From Scenedesmus sp. ARA3 (lineage: Eukaryota; Chlorophyta; Chlorophyceae; Sphaeropleales; Scenedesmaceae), in the NCBI GenBank assembly GCA_004335835.1, contig RWJK01001661.1:62001-126000 (forward strand): a stretch of DNA of 64,000 nt, read 5' to 3'. Position 1 is the stretch's first letter. Each line of letters opens with the position of its first letter. The translations under genes were made by a program, and so were the position numbers. The notes beneath the pieces were generated by a model. That model searched no databases. It was not told the origin of the DNA and was given only the letters and a program-made list of their open reading frames with translations. This document shows positions 31,368 through 44,848 of this stretch, piece after piece.

Positions 31368-34300
31368 GAAGCTGTTTGACTACTCGTGTCCGACGCAAAA
31401 GCATCAGGGTCTGCTGCTGCCACTGCTGCAGCTGTTACGCGCTGATGACCCCCAGGAGCACTGTGTTGCTCCTGCTGCTGCTGCTGCTGCTCAGTCTGCA
31501 CTGCAGCGTCCTGCAGCTGCGGCTGCACCTCTGCCTGCACCTCCTGGTGCCGCTGCCGCTGCCGCTGCTCCCGCTCCTGCTGCATGCTCTTGCGTGCTGC
31601 TGCTGCGCCAGCATCCAGCATGGCAGCAGCCGCATCTGCCTCAGCATCCATGCGCACCTACAGCAGCACAAGCATGTCAACCATAAAGACAAGAGACAGA
31701 AGTGCAGCCAGAAGTGTGCTTGCGGGCATGTGTGCTGGCAGCAGGGTTAGCGGAGGTGATTTAAGATTCGCCGTCTTAACCTGCTGCTACTGTGTTGCTC
31801 GCCACAGGTGTTGGGCAGACTACAGGCACCACACAATCAAGCGCACACGCAAGCCAATGACAGCAGCAAACACATGCAGCTGCGCAACCCCCCAGCTGCC
31901 TTCGAACTACATTATCAGACTGCAGCATTTTTTGCCGCATTTGCCAAATCACACGCACCTGTTCCAGCTCCTGCGCGTGGCTATTCATCAGGCTTGCCAG
32001 CTGCTGCTCCAGTTGCTGGCAGCGCTGCTGCGCAGCCGCCAGCTGCAGCCGCAGGTCAGACACAGCTGTGTGGTAGTGCTGGCAGTCAGCAGACACCTGC
32101 AACAGACAAACGCAACAGCGCAAGTGTGTCGGTGCTGTGCTTGAGCAAGCCGGGCACTGCGTACAGCTTCCAGAATACAGACATTAAGTGCCAGACATGG
32201 AGTCTGCAGTCTTTCTTTTTTAAATCCATAATCCTTTCTAATCAGACAAACGTAGAGATGCAGATGGAGCCTCACCTGCTGGTGCTGCTGCTGCAGATGC
32301 TCCAGCTGCGCCTGTAGTGCTGCCCTGTCAGCCTTTGCAGCGCTGAGCTTGTCAGCCCAGCCGGCGCTGCTGGCCTGCAGCAGTGCCGCTGCCTTGGCCT
32401 TGGTGTGGGCCTTCGCCTCGCTGACTGCCCGCCTGGCTGCATCCAGGCTCACAGAGGACTTCAGCTCTGTTGTCTCGCACATGCAAGGACAAGACAGGTA
32501 GAGGCGGGTCAGTGTGCTGTGTATGTTATAGCCATACCGGATGATCCTGCTTGCACGTTCCGATACAAGCAACGTGCTCAACAATCAACCGGAGGATTGA
32601 AACATGTGCCTTGCCTTGCCATGAATGTGCAGGCAGATGCACACGCACTGCTGCCGCATGACCCCTCTCTGTGACCGCACTTGAAATTACAAAGCACCTC
32701 CCCTGTCAACCCCAGCTGCATGAGGCGCACATAAAACAAATACATATCCCCTGTATCTCATCCCACCTTGAGCATGCGACTGCAGCAGCTGCTGGTTCAG
32801 CTCTTGCAGCCTCATGATCTCCTGCCGAGCAGCAGACAGCAGCGCGCTGCCAGCAGCACCCTCACACCACGAGCCAGCACCAGCCAGCCCCTGCCGGCTG
32901 CTGCGCAGCTGCTGCGCCTGCGGGGACAGCGCATCATCCTCATCACCAGCTGCAGCGCTTGCACCTGCTGCAGCAGCTGCTGCTGCGGTGGAGCCTGCAG
33001 ACTCTGTTGGCTGGCCGTCTGTCTGCACTGCAGCATCCGTGCAGCCGTCTGCTAACGGCACACCTGCAGCAGGGCCTGCCGCAGCCCACTGATGCTGCTG
33101 CTGCTGCTGCTGCTGCTGCTGTGGCTCCTCATCCAGGTCGAGCATGTGCACCCAGCCAGACCTGCTGGCAGCACTGTCATGCACCTGCGGGGGCACCAAG
33201 CACAACACACACGTGAACGTTGAGTAATAGCTCTGACGCGCAAACGAAGGGCATATTGACGCTTGTCAAGGAGAGTCTTGGAAGGCGACGACACTACGCA
33301 GCAGCTACGACACTGCTACCCAGCTGATCTGCTGATACGCAGGAACCTGCAAACACCCTGCAAGCACCCTACATGCGCCGGCACTCACCCGCCGCTCATT
33401 AGCCGTTGGCCGCTGCAGCGCCGCCAGCAGCTGCTGCTGCTGCTTCAGCTGCTGCTGGAGGCTCAGTATGGTGTCAGCCTGGTCCTGAAGCCTCGCCTCA
33501 TACTGCAGCACATCAGCGCTGCGCGCCTTGCGGTTATCAGCACCAGCAGCAGCAAGGCCCTCAGCTGCACAGCTGCCGTACCCACCAGCATCACCCTCAG
33601 CAACAGCTGCTGCTGCTGCTGCAGCGCTGGCCTGGACACCCCGCTGCTGCTCAAAGGCCGGATTGTCATGTACGGAGCGCCAGCTGATGCCGCTGCTGTC
33701 CCCGCCCTGCAGGCAGCGTGAGGTAACCTCCGGCTCGCCAGCAGCAGCAGCAGCCGCTGCTGCAGAGCCTCCACTCGCACCGCCATACGCTGATGCAGCT
33801 GCCTCAGCAGCATCTGACAGCTCACATTGCAGCCGCATGATCTCCTGGCCAGTGAGCTGCCTCTCCTGCCGCACAGACACCAACGCTACGTCCAGCTCAT
33901 GCCGCAGGCGAGCGACCTCAGCATTTGCGATGCCCAGCTCCGCACGCAGCGCATGCTCAGCTGCTGCAGCAGCATCGCTTGCTGCTTCGCTGGGAGCTGC
34001 GTCATCATCATCACTGGCTGGCCCGTCGCCTGCTGCTGCAGCAGCACTGCCAGCAGCAGCAGCAGCAGCAGCAGCAGCATCCTCAGCGGCAGCCATCCCG
34101 GCTGCTGCAGATGCTGACTCTGCCTCAAACTGCTCAAGCTGCTGCTGCTGCAGCTGCAGGTCAGCAGCCTCAAGCTCTGCCTGCAGCTGCTGCACCTCAG
34201 CGTCAGCCTGCTCCAGCTGCTGCTGCAGCTCCTGCAGCCGCGCCTCGGCTTCAGTTTGCTGCTCTTCCAGCTGCTGCTGCAGCTGTGCGCGGGTCTCTGC

Positions 34301-36676
34301 CAGCTGCTCCAGCTGCCGCTGTCGCTCGCCTTCAGCCTGCTGCAGCTGCCGCAGCTGCCGCTGCGCTGCAGCCAGCTGCTGCTCCAGAGCTTGGCGCTCG
34401 GATGCTGCAGCAGCTTGGATGCGTGACACCTCCGCAGAGTGGCGCTTCATCTGCAAACGCACAGCAGCAGCAGCCAGTGGCCTCGCTGTATGAGCACAAA
34501 TCAAACATAACAATGCCACAGAGCCATATGGCAAACCCACCACGCCGTTCCTGCAAGCAGCTGATGCAAAGTGTGCTTCTGCATTATGCTATTGTTGCAA
34601 GCAGTGATCCTCTGTCGGCTTATCTCCCCCGACCTGGTGGCTGATGTCGTTGTCCTCCAAGTCAGACTGTGTACAGACTGTATCACACTAAACAACGTCT
34701 GCAAGTCCAATCCCGTACACATAAAATTTGATCCCCACATCAATCCCCAATCCAAAACCCCACCTGGTGGCTGATGTCGCTGTCCTCCAGGTCAGCCACC
34801 TTGCCCTCCAGCCACTCCACCTGCAGCTGACGCTCAGCCAGCACCCCGTTCAGCTCCTCAACCTGCTGCCGCAGCCCCTCTTTGCCGCCCTCCGCAGCAG
34901 CAGCCTGCTGCACAGCCTCCGCAGCAGCGCGCTGCGCAGCCGCCAGCTGCTGCTGCGCGTCCTGCAAGCGCCCCTGCAGCGACTCCAGCTGCTGCTGCTG
35001 CACGCCCGCCGCAGCCGCCGTGCTGGACTGCTGCTGCGACGCGGCGGCCTGCGCGGCCGCCAGCTCCTGCTGCAGCTGCCCCAGCTGCCGGCCCCGCGCC
35101 ATACACAGTAGCCGCGCCTGCGCAGCTTCAGCGCCTAGCCGCTGCCGCTCTGCCTGCTCAGCTGCCAGCTTGGCCTCAAAGCCAGCACTCAGCCGCTCCA
35201 GCTGCGCCTGAATGGCCCCAAGCTGCCCCTGGCCGGCCGCTAGCGCAGCATCTTTGTCGCTGAGCTGCTGCTGCATCTGCGACAGCACCGCGCCCTGCAC
35301 CAGCGACAGGCGGCCCTGCAGGTTGCCTCCCAGCAGGTGTATGTTCTGCTGCAGGGATGCCAGCTGTCCTCGCAGGGTGAGGCTGTCCTGCTGCGACTCT
35401 GACGCTGCCTGCTGCAGCGTCACTGCCTGCATGTGCAGAGTGAGTGGTGGCAGGGTCAGGAGACAAAACACATGGACGTAGATGCAGTGGTTCGCTTGGC
35501 TGGATTGCTTTGCAGTACGTGTTGGCAGAGTTGATATGAGAATTCTCTCATCCTGCCATAGCAGCTTCAACCAGAGCCAGTGCAGAAGCAGGCGCCAGAC
35601 AACTGGCACCAGCAACACAGAGCACGTGGCTGCCATGCACCTCCTGCCAAATGCGTGCTCGGCAACATACAGCTGCCAAGCATCACAGGAACTTGCTGTT
35701 CTCACAGCCCTGCGTAGCATACTGTGTATGTCCAAGACACAACTTGTGTACAAGCAAACCGCTTCACCTGCTGCTCCCAGCTGGCTGCCAGGCGCTGCTG
35801 CTCATCCAGTGCCACCCGCAGCTGGCTGAGCCTCTCCAGCAGCTTTGACTCGTCAGCAGACGGCAGCAGCGGCGACAGCAGCACATCCTTCGGCACACGC
35901 TGCACGCCACCCTGCTGAGGCGGTGCTGCTCTGTCATCTGCGCCGCTGGTGCTTGCAGGCCGATATGGCTGCTGCTGCTGGTGCTGCTGGTCCTGCAGCT
36001 GCACGTGCTTTGTTTCCCAGGAACTGCTGGCATGCTGATGCTGTTGCTGTTGCTGTGGGTGCAGCTGCAGGCACTGCTGCTGCCTGTCGGCAGGTGGGAA
36101 CAGCGGCATTGATGACGACAGCTGCTGTTGCTGCTGTTGCTGACTGGTGTAACTGCTGGCACTCTGGTCACGCGACTGCCTGCAGTCTGCTGGGTGCTGC
36201 ACCATGCCAGCTGGCTGGTGAGGTGCCAGCGAGCCCTGCCATAGTTCAGGCATGCTGTGTGTGCTGCTGGTGAGTGTGTTTGTACCTGGCTGCCATGACA
36301 TGGGAGAAGCAGCAGGCTGCTGCGGGTGCTGCTGCTGACCCTGCTTATAGCTAGGGCTTGCCGCTGCTAGCCGATGCTGTTGCAGCTGCTGCAGCGGCCC
36401 GGTCCTGACAGAGGAGCTGCCAGTCCATTGCCGTCCAAAGCCTGCGCTGCTGGGCTGGGAGCTGCTTGCAGGCACAGGGCTGTTGGGCTGGTGGTTGCCT
36501 GCAGCGCTGGAACAAAGGCCACTGACTGGTGACCCATAGGGGCAGGAGCCCAGCTGCGCGCCTTCCAAATAGCTCCTGTTTTGTTTGACAGGAGTATATG
36601 TAGCTGACGGGTGGTACTGCGCGTGCTCAGCAGCACAACCTGAGTTTGCTGCTGCTGGCTGATTGTTGCTGTTCAT
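29672..36676 (-). CDS. Large poly-Q coiled-coil protein of unknown function
   Basis: Seven exons: 36676-35768, 35426-34764, 34450-33389, 33184-32767, 32466-32276, 32096-31959 and 31657-29672. Phases are consistent and they give about 1,788 residues. The N-terminal 300 residues are Ser/Gln/Pro-rich and disordered. Residues about 280-880 are dense heptad repeats, for example LERLSQLRVALDEQQRLA, LEWLEGK-like runs and QLEQLAETRAQLQQQLEEQ, broken by an Ala-rich stretch with SDDDDAAPSEA. Shorter coiled coils follow, one with HMLDLDEEP then poly-Q. The last exon (661 residues) is low complexity with many Gln runs and ends ALSLSQYHRERSKQQEARAK then a Ser/Ala tail. No enzyme domain is visible. Golgin-, centrosome- or basal-body-type scaffolds look like this, but composition alone cannot decide. 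Confidence 0.75.
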
Positions 36677-37347
36677 ACCCTCTTTCGACTCCGCACGTCA
36701 GCAAAACATGCTTTTATCATTAACATCATTGCATCGTCGTGTGAAGACAGCCATTCGCAAGAGCATTGTGCCGAGATGCAACCTATGGTTGACAACAGCG
36801 TGGCAGATAGCCTGTCGCATCTTGAAATAGTACACTGATGTCAACGCCTTGCCATCACAAGCTTGACATGGCACTTGAGGGATTGAAAGGGTGCAGCATT
36901 GTTACCCCGATTATTATTGTTGCTCAGAACGGCGCGGAAGCTGCTAACGACCGCAATGGACATTTAAAAGCTTGAAATGTAACATGTGGCCGGATTAAAC
37001 GTCACCGGCAACGCTGGCAGCATCGACCTCCTGCGCAAGTACATTCAAATAGCCATTGACAGAAATCAGCTGCTGCCTTGTCCGTGTGGACCAGAAGTGC
37101 TCACAGACTACATATGAAGCCACAGCCAGAGCATGAGCAAAATTCCAAAGCACAACAACTGCTGCTGCTGCCGCTGCCGCCGCCCAACTTTCACCTGGTT
37201 GGTCCAACCCCCGGGGGCCACCCATCATGACATGATGCCACCATGGCAAATTAGACCCTCCCACCCCTGAGGCACGCACTACTTGTTGAACATGTTGTGA
37301 TACAAGCATATACAATGTACTATACACAGGCAGCCGCCATTGTCATT
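36677..37347. other. Intergenic, coiled-coil gene upstream / J-protein 3' flank
   Basis: 671 bp between two minus-strand genes. It is relatively AT-rich near 36700-36980, with no recognised motif. It should contain the promoter of the coiled-coil gene. Confidence 0.4.
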
Positions 37348-38574
37348 CTAGTCATCGTCATCACTGTCAAACTCCACCCAGTACGCTGCATCAGCACGCT
37401 CAATCAGGTCATCCAAGTCTATCCATCCCCCCACCTCTTCCAGCACGCCAGGCCCATCACTGCTGTCTTCGTCATCACTGTCGTCGTCGTCTACGCTGCT
37501 GCTATATGTCACATAGTCCCCAGCTGACCCTACCTTTGCACGGTACTTGCGCCGCTCAGCATCTGCAGCAATGCGAGCATTTGCTTCCTCTACATCTGTC
37601 CAGCCCTTCGCTGCTCCCCTCCTACTGCTGCTGCTCTTGCTGCTACTACTGGCGCCACCGCAATATGCTGGGCCGCTACCCCACTCCTCTCCTGCATCTG
37701 CACCAATGCCCATGGCAGAGCCCCAATCTTCAGCTAGGAAGTCCAGAGTGAGTAACGCCTCCAGATCAGCAGCTAGCAGGGGGTTGGCACCAGGCATGGC
37801 TGCATAGCTGGCGGCCCACGCCCGCGCTGCTGCTGCTGTTGCAGGGTGCGCTGCATCCTCCATTGCTGCCAGCAGCTCAGCAAAGCTCATCTCATCAAAC
37901 GGCGGCAGCTTGCTGCTGCTGCTGCGGCTGCGGCTGCGGCTGCTGCTCCTGCTGTTGCTGCTGCTGGCGGTTGCACGCCTGCGGCTGCCGGTGGTGCTCC
38001 GACCACTACTACCGCTGCCGGCTTGGGTTTGCCTGCAGGGAAGAAGGAGACACGGTTATCAGCACAGCGTAACATTGTCTGTGCCTGTGTCGACTGCTGC
38101 ATTCGCGGCAGCATGTGACAGCTGCAGCACAAACGAGCGCGCATGCTGTGCACGTGTGCACTTGTGCTGCATGTCGCAGCTTTTCAGCACAGCAAGTGCT
38201 GCATGTCGCAGCTTTTCAGCACAGCAAGTGCTGCATGTGCCAGGCGCACATGCCCAGCTGCAGCCACCATATGCAGCATCCAAAGCACAGATGCTGTATG
38301 CGATTACAGTGGCATTTCAACTAGGCACAAGTGTCAACAAGCAGCTCATCGGCTCCTAAACAGCTGATTGTCGCACCTTGCCTGCTTCCTGGCGTTGCCT
38401 GCCTGGCTGCCTGTTTGTTGGCTTGCTTGCCTGCTTCTGCTGCTGCCAGTAGAAGCAGTGCTTCTGCCTGCTGTACTGCTGCTGCCACTGCTGCTGCTGC
38501 TGCTGCTGCTATTTCTGAATGTGTCTCTGCTCCAGCTGCTGGTGCTGCTGCTTGCAGTGGTTCTGCCTCTGCTC

Positions 38575-38620
<46 letters not shown>

Positions 38621-39194
38621 TTGTGGCTGCCGCTCCCTTTGCAAACATGTGTGGGTCAGGCCTTATGCCTTGAGCCCGCAGCACCTCTAGCGCCGCAATC
38701 AGCTCCATCAGCTCCTGATGCATACAAGAAAAGCCACACAGAGTGTTACTGCTTGCGCATTTTGTTGGGGAAATGGCACAAGCACATCTCACTACCAGGC
38801 TGGACCCCAAGGTGCTTGCACGCTGGCTGTTTGCCAAAGAAATGCAGTGCCAACAGCAGTGCTTGTGTGGCAGGGACCTGCTTGTGTGCAGCGTAGCACA
38901 GCCTGTCACAGGTGGAGGTCCAAGGTAACGTTCCACTCAGTCGGCGCTCGATGCTGCAGCTGCTGATGTTGACATAGCCGTTGCATCTGCATGTAAGCAT
39001 TCTCCTAGTGTTGACATAGTGGCGTGACCGGCAGGCGCAGCTCCCAGCACCATCACCCAGCCAGCTGCTGCTCACCTCTAGGCTGTCCATGCGCTCCAGT
39101 TGCTGGCCCAGCACCTGAGCAATGATGCCCCTCGTCTCACGGTCAAGCTGAGACATCAGTGCCTCAACAGCGGCTGCATCTTGCTGCCGCCGCC

Positions 39195-39230
<36 letters not shown>

Positions 39231-40532
39231 CTTGCCGTGCACGCTGCTTCTTTCTGTTGGCTTGCTCGCTGCTTTGCCACGAGCCCGACTTGCTGTACCA
39301 GCCGTAAAAGCCTGGCATGTCTGCAGGGTCCGCTTCATTTTCACTGAACACTTCCTCAGCAGACATGTACTCGTAAATGACGTCATCGTAAGCGGGGCGG
39401 TAGCGCCCTCTGCCGCTGCTGGTGCCCTGGCTGCTGCTGGCACTGCTGCTGGCACTGTACGAGCTGTGCATGCGGCTGCGGGCCTGCACAAACACAAGCA
39501 AGTCACAATGCTTCGTGGCGTCACTGACGATGCTCAGCAGTACTAAACGCCCTTGCTAAGCATGTGCCGACCACTGCATGACATGCACTGTGTAGGATAT
39601 GCAGCATAGACAGTGACGTTGTGCCTTACATCCCACTGCAAGCATATGCATGCGCCGCTGGATACAAGGTTGCCCCTGCAAGCTGCTGCTGCTGCTGCTG
39701 CTACTGCACAGGGAGACAGTCACCTGGCGTGTGCGCTGCTGGTTGTACTGCTGCCGCTGCTGTGGGTCGCTCAGCACCTCATATGCCTCCTTGGCTGTCT
39801 TGAAGGCATCTGCAGCATCAGGCTGCAGGCGAGGGCGCAGCAGGCACAGCAGGCAGGCACAGCACAGCAGGAAAACATGCAAGTCGATGTGTGTGCTGTG
39901 TGTGCTGCTATTAAAGGCCTGTGTTCTGTCACACTATTACACGGCTGCTGCTCATGCCTGCATCATTGCAAATGTGCACCTGACAGAACATGACATGCAC
40001 ATTCAGGTCACGCAGCACATGTTGCTGCAGCTTCATCTGCACTTGCTGCCACTGCTTTGTGCGCGATCTCACTTACCGCAGGATTTACGTCAGGGTGCAG
40101 CCTGAGGGCCAGCTTGCGGTAGGCTACCTTGATTTCATCTGCTGATGCTGTGGCCTCCACTCCCAGCAATGTGTACAGGCACTCTGTGTTTGCAGGAATG
40201 GCACGTGCAACGCAGTTGTTAGGCGCATTGCAAGATGGTAAACAGAATACACGCGCTCAGCATGACGTAGGTAAACCTATCTGCGCGGTGTCAGTACGTG
40301 GCAGCAATGTGTCTAGGAGGCATCCTGCGGCAACTGCTGATTGGGGTTCAGTGTCCAGTTGCGCTGATGCATAGCTTGCTGGGGCGGTGGTGCAGACGAA
40401 GCCAGCAGCACAACTGCGACCGTCATACCCACTTGCTGCTGCCTGACACTTGACTGCTGTTCTGCTTGAAGCCCTGGCACCGTGCTGCAGAATCAAACAA
40501 GGCCGCAACAGCCTGCTGCAGCAGCTGCTGCA

Positions 40533-40567
<35 letters not shown>

Positions 40568-40604
40568 TCAACACCCTGAGTGGATGGCTGCGCCAGCCCA
40601 ACAT
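37348..40604 (-). CDS. J-domain protein with Ser-rich middle and acidic C-terminus
   Basis: Six exons: 40604-40277, 40183-40077, 39822-39724, 39483-39076, 38714-38377 and 38032-37348; 654 residues, phases closing. Residues 1 to about 109 resemble a chloroplast transit peptide: [14 protein letters not shown], a Ser run, then [20 protein letters not shown]. The J domain spans exons 1-3: [35 protein letters not shown] with the HPD motif, then [20 protein letters not shown]. Next come [18 protein letters not shown] and [12 protein letters not shown], a Gln run, a coiled segment ending [20 protein letters not shown], a long Ser/Arg-rich stretch, and a tail with [31 protein letters not shown] and Asp-rich [12 protein letters not shown]. 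It has no zinc finger. It is divergent from PP2A-A. Confidence 0.8.
38161..38242 (-). repeat. Short tandem repeat in J-protein intron 5
   Basis: CAGCTTTTCAGCACAGCAAG plus TGCTGCATGTCG is repeated twice, with a partial third copy, in the intron between exons 5 and 6. Confidence 0.85.
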
Positions 40605-41119
40605 CACTGCAGGGCTCCAACACTTGCTGTTGTATTTGTGTAAGGGTCCATGTACATGACATCAATGACACTTGCGCTTGCTACAGCTGACAGAGTAATA
40701 AACAGCAGTGGCTGTTGGCTGGCAGTGCTTGCATGGTGCTGATGCCCAGGAAATTACAGGCTTGCAGGCTATGGGTTTGAGTGGCTCAGCTGTCCCTGCC
40801 CTAGAGATCTTTGAATGTTTCAAAGTGATAACGAAACACATGGCGTGCTATTAATGCCTGACTTGAAGCTCCAGGAGACCACCTAGCCCTGGACCCTGCA
40901 CTGCTGCACCCCAGGTAACAAGGTCAATTCAAGAAAGTGCCCGACACACGACTTTGAATAGCTTGCCTTTGTGCAGTAGTTATTGTTTGACTAACGTTAA
41001 CCTGTCGAGGCTGGCAGCCAGGGGTCGTTTTCTGCTTGTTGAACTGGTGTTGCTCTGCACGATCGGCCTGCTGGTTTTCTGCAGAGTGAAGAAATAGCTT
41101 GAAAACATATTTAGGCCTA
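40605..41119. promoter_or_regulatory. Shared upstream region of J-protein and PP2A-A genes
   Basis: 515 bp between divergent starts. No TATA element or other motif was recognised immediately upstream of either ATG. Confidence 0.4.
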
Positions 41120-44100
41120 ATGGCCAACAACGCTGGTGACGACCAGTACTTACCTATAGCCATACTCATGTAAGGGCGACACAGCAGCGGCAGTTGTCAT
41201 TCAGAAATGTGGATCTATATAAGAGCGTGCTTGTGATGGCAGCACACGGAGGAACGGTTGCGCTGGTGCGCTGGACGCCCCTGTCAGGTGCACTGAAAGC
41301 AACTGTATCGGTTCTTGCAGAGATGAGCTGAAGAATGATGACGCTCTACGCCGTCTGAACTCAATCCAGCGCCTGGGCACGATTGCTTTGGCGTTGGGCG
41401 AGGAGCGGACGAGAAGCGAGCTGCTGCCTTTCCTCATTGAAAACAACGACGATGAGGACGAAGTGCTGCTGGCCATGTCAGAGGAGCTGGGCAAGTTTGT
41501 GCCCTACGTGGGTGGTCCTTCATTTGGCCACACGCTGCTGCAGCCACTTGAGCAGCTGTCCCAGGTGGAGGAGACAGTAGTCAGGGACAAGGCAGTAGAG
41601 TCCCTCTGCAAAGTGGCTGAGCAGCTGCCCAACAGCAGCATAGGGGAGCATTTCCTTCCACTGATCAAGGTAAGACTTGCAGCAAGCACCGACAGTCGCA
41701 CACGCCAGCTGATCTGGGAATGGCGGCGCAGCAGCAGGCGGTTGCGCATTGCTGCGCTGTTTGGCACATGTGCACTTCAGCACATGAGATGCTCAGTTTG
41801 TTATTGTATGCTGTGGAGCACAGCAGATGCAGCGGTGATGTTGCAGCTTTCCTGCAGGTTGTATGTATGCAGTGTGTACATCAGTTTACAGTCAGCATTA
41901 GTGTCAGCTTCTCACCCAGCATTGCTGAATGGCCCCCACCGTGATCGACCCAACCGCAGTGTTTTTCATGTAACCAAAACATTGCCTACTCATACACGTG
42001 CTTTGCACTCTTTGTCTGCAGCGGCTGTCCCAAGGCGAGTGGTTCACCTCCCGCGTGTCAGCATGTGGTCTCTTTGCAGTTGCGTACACGCGTTCGACAG
42101 CAGCACAGCAGACAGAGCTGCGGCAGCTTTACACGCAGCTCTGCCATGACGAGACGCCCATGGTGCGGCGCGCAGCAGCACAGAAGCTGGGGCCGTTTGC
42201 TGCAGTGCTGGATCGCGACGCAGTCAGCAGGGACCTGCTGCCGCTATTCACAGACCTGACATCAGACGGTGCGTAGGTTGCAATGATGTGGTGTGCAGCA
42301 GTTTCCAGCGCTGCGTGGCGGAGCACACTGTACAACATAGTTGTTTGGTGTGCTGTGCAGCGCATGCAGATGGTGCTCGTGCAGCAGCATCTGAGTGGTC
42401 GGGAATGTAGCTGATTGCCAGCTGTATGCAGCAGGATGCGGCTGTTGTGCAGCCGAACATCGCAAGCTCTTTGTACGTTATAGCACTCTCATGGGCGGCT
42501 CACCACGCTTCAATACTGCAATTGAGTCGCTCAACGTGTGTTGTTGGTTCTTATGCAGACCAAGACTCTGTGCGGCTGCTGGCTGTGGAGAGCTGCGGCG
42601 CGTTTGCAGCAGCACTGAGCAAGGACGACTGCAGCGCGAGCCTGCTGCCTGTCGTGCAGAAGTTTGCACAGGTGAGCCAGCCACATTGACATATCTGAGG
42701 GCTGTGCTTCGCTACCCTGCAGTCATGAATGACTCAGCAAATGCATGAGTAGTTGTGCAGCACCGGACCTTCAGCTGCCACTTGTTGTGCAGATGCTTCA
42801 GACAGCAGTCGTCTGCTGTTTGCCCATTGTGTTGTATGTTTCACCACGGTGTTGCTTGCAGGATAAGTCGTGGCGTGTACGCTACAACGTAGCAGCGCAG
42901 ATGGTGCCGCTGTGCGAGGCGCTGGGCCCAGAAATGACCCGCGCTGAGCTGGTGCCTGCATACATCAGGCTGCTGGAGGACAGCGAGGCAGAAGTGCGCA
43001 TCGCAGCAGCCGGCAAGGTCTCCGCGTTCAGCAGAATGCTGACGCCGCCGCTGATAGTGTCACAGGTAGGCACCTGCCAGCTGTTCCGGAGCTTGTAAAG
43101 GATCTTCAGCGGGTGTGTTCAGCAGCAGCTTCTGTGGCCTCAGCACCTGGATGCGGCTGCTTGCAGGAATCATGCTTTTGATACGCAGCTCCTGCATCTG
43201 TCGTCCTCAAAGAGTGCTGGGTACAGAGCAGCATCGTTGGTCTTGCTTGCTCGTAAGAATAGCCTGCACTATGGGCCTGCTGGCCGCAAACACATATGTG
43301 TTGCCGGTGTTGTTGCCGCTGCCATCAGGTGGTGCCGCGTGTGAAGGAGCTGGCCAACGACAGCAGCCAGTTTGTGCGCGCGGCGCTGGCAGGCGTGGTC
43401 ATGGAGCTGGCGCCGCAGCTGGGCAAGCAGCCGACCATCGAGCACCTGGTGCCTGTGTTCCTCAACCTGCTGCGCGACCCCTACCCTGATGTGCGGCTCA
43501 ACGTCATCAGCAAGCTGGACCAGGTGCGGCGCAGCAGCAGCAGCAGCAGTGGCAGCAGGGTGGCCGTACATACAATCGTGGGCTTGATAGACGCGACAGT
43601 CAGCAGAGCCGACGTTGCCGGGTTCCAGCAGGGCGGGGCAGGGGTGTGTGCAGCCCATGCTTCAGCAGCAACTGGTGCATCAGCTGTGGCAGTGCATGCG
43701 CAGCATGTTGGACTGCAGGGACAGAGTAATTGTAACACTGGCTCAAATGTGGGTTCTGTCATGGCATGTGTCCTTGCCCCCCGCAGGTGAACCAGGTGAT
43801 TGGCATCGAGCTGCTGGCGCAGAGCCTGCTGCCTGCCATCGAGGAGCTGGCTGAGGACAAGCACTGGCGCGTGCGGCTGGCCATCCTGGAGCACATCCCG
43901 CTGCTGGCCAACCAGCTGGGCGCAGAGTTCTTCCAGGTGCGCGCGTGTTTGGTTCTTGCAGGAAAATTCATAACGATATCGAGTAGTGCTATTGTCCACC
44001 TGCAGTGTCAGATGACGACTTGCCGGCTGTGCATGGGTGGTGGGTGTGGTACAGCGTTGCAAACCTTGCTGCCTTGCAAGCATGTGAGCACCTGCTGTAT

Positions 44101-44848
44101 TCCAATGTTCTGATGTTGACTTTGGACGCTGCGGCTTGCAGGAGAAGCTGGGCCCGCAGTGCATGCGCTGGCTGGAGGACCAGGTGGCCAGCATCAGGGA
44201 GGCAGCCACCAAGACGCTGCAGAAAATCGCACAGGTACGGCGGCGCAGCAGCTTGCCAGCACAGCAGGGGGCCAGCTTCATCTGGCAGTCGCTGCACAGA
44301 TTCCTCGGCAGCAGAGTATAGCAGGCTCGCCTGGCACCTGTACAACAACAGCCATGATTGCACTGCACAGCATCTGCGCAGAGCTCTTGCTTCTCCTGTA
44401 TAGCGTAAACATTCACATGATCACGCTAACATACCTCCCCATGCTGTGTTGCCTCTGTGCTGCTGCTGCTGGTGTATCGCAGGAGTTTGGCCCCGAGTGG
44501 GCCAAGGAGCACCTGGTGCCGCAGGTGCTGGGCATGATCAAGAACCCGCACTACCTATACCGCATGACGGTGCTGGTCGCCATCAGCAGCCTGGCCAGCT
44601 TTGTCTCTCAGGAGGTCTTCGTGTCCAGCATGCTGCCAGTGCTGGTGTCATGTGCCAAGGACCGCGTGCCGAATGTGAAGTTCAATGTGGCCAAGGTGCT
44701 GGAGCGCGTGGCGCCGCTGGTGGATGCCAGTGTGGTGAGTCAGACAATCAAGCCATGCCTGGCAGAGCTCAGTGAGGATGGAGATGCGGATGTGCAGTTC
44801 TATGCGCGCCAGGCGCTGTACGCGTGCGACAACATCCAGATGCAGTAG
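41120..44848 (+). CDS. PP2A 65-kDa scaffold subunit A
   Basis: This HEAT-repeat scaffold bridges the catalytic and regulatory B subunits of protein phosphatase 2A. Nine exons: 41120-41169, 41321-41669, 42022-42268, 42559-42671, 42862-43065, 43329-43523, 43787-43936, 44142-44234 and 44483-44848; 588 residues, the canonical length. Signature HEAT motifs are intact from end to end: [209 protein letters not shown] and [20 protein letters not shown]. The tiny first exon (50 nt) is assigned from the split Ile codon in ILIDEL. A TGTAA motif, the usual algal poly(A) signal, occurs at 45243. Confidence 0.97.

Noticed and set aside
41205..41225. A TATATAAG sequence as a core promoter of PP2A-A.
   Set aside because: It falls inside intron 1; the first exon is fixed upstream by the split Ile codon of ILIDELKND.
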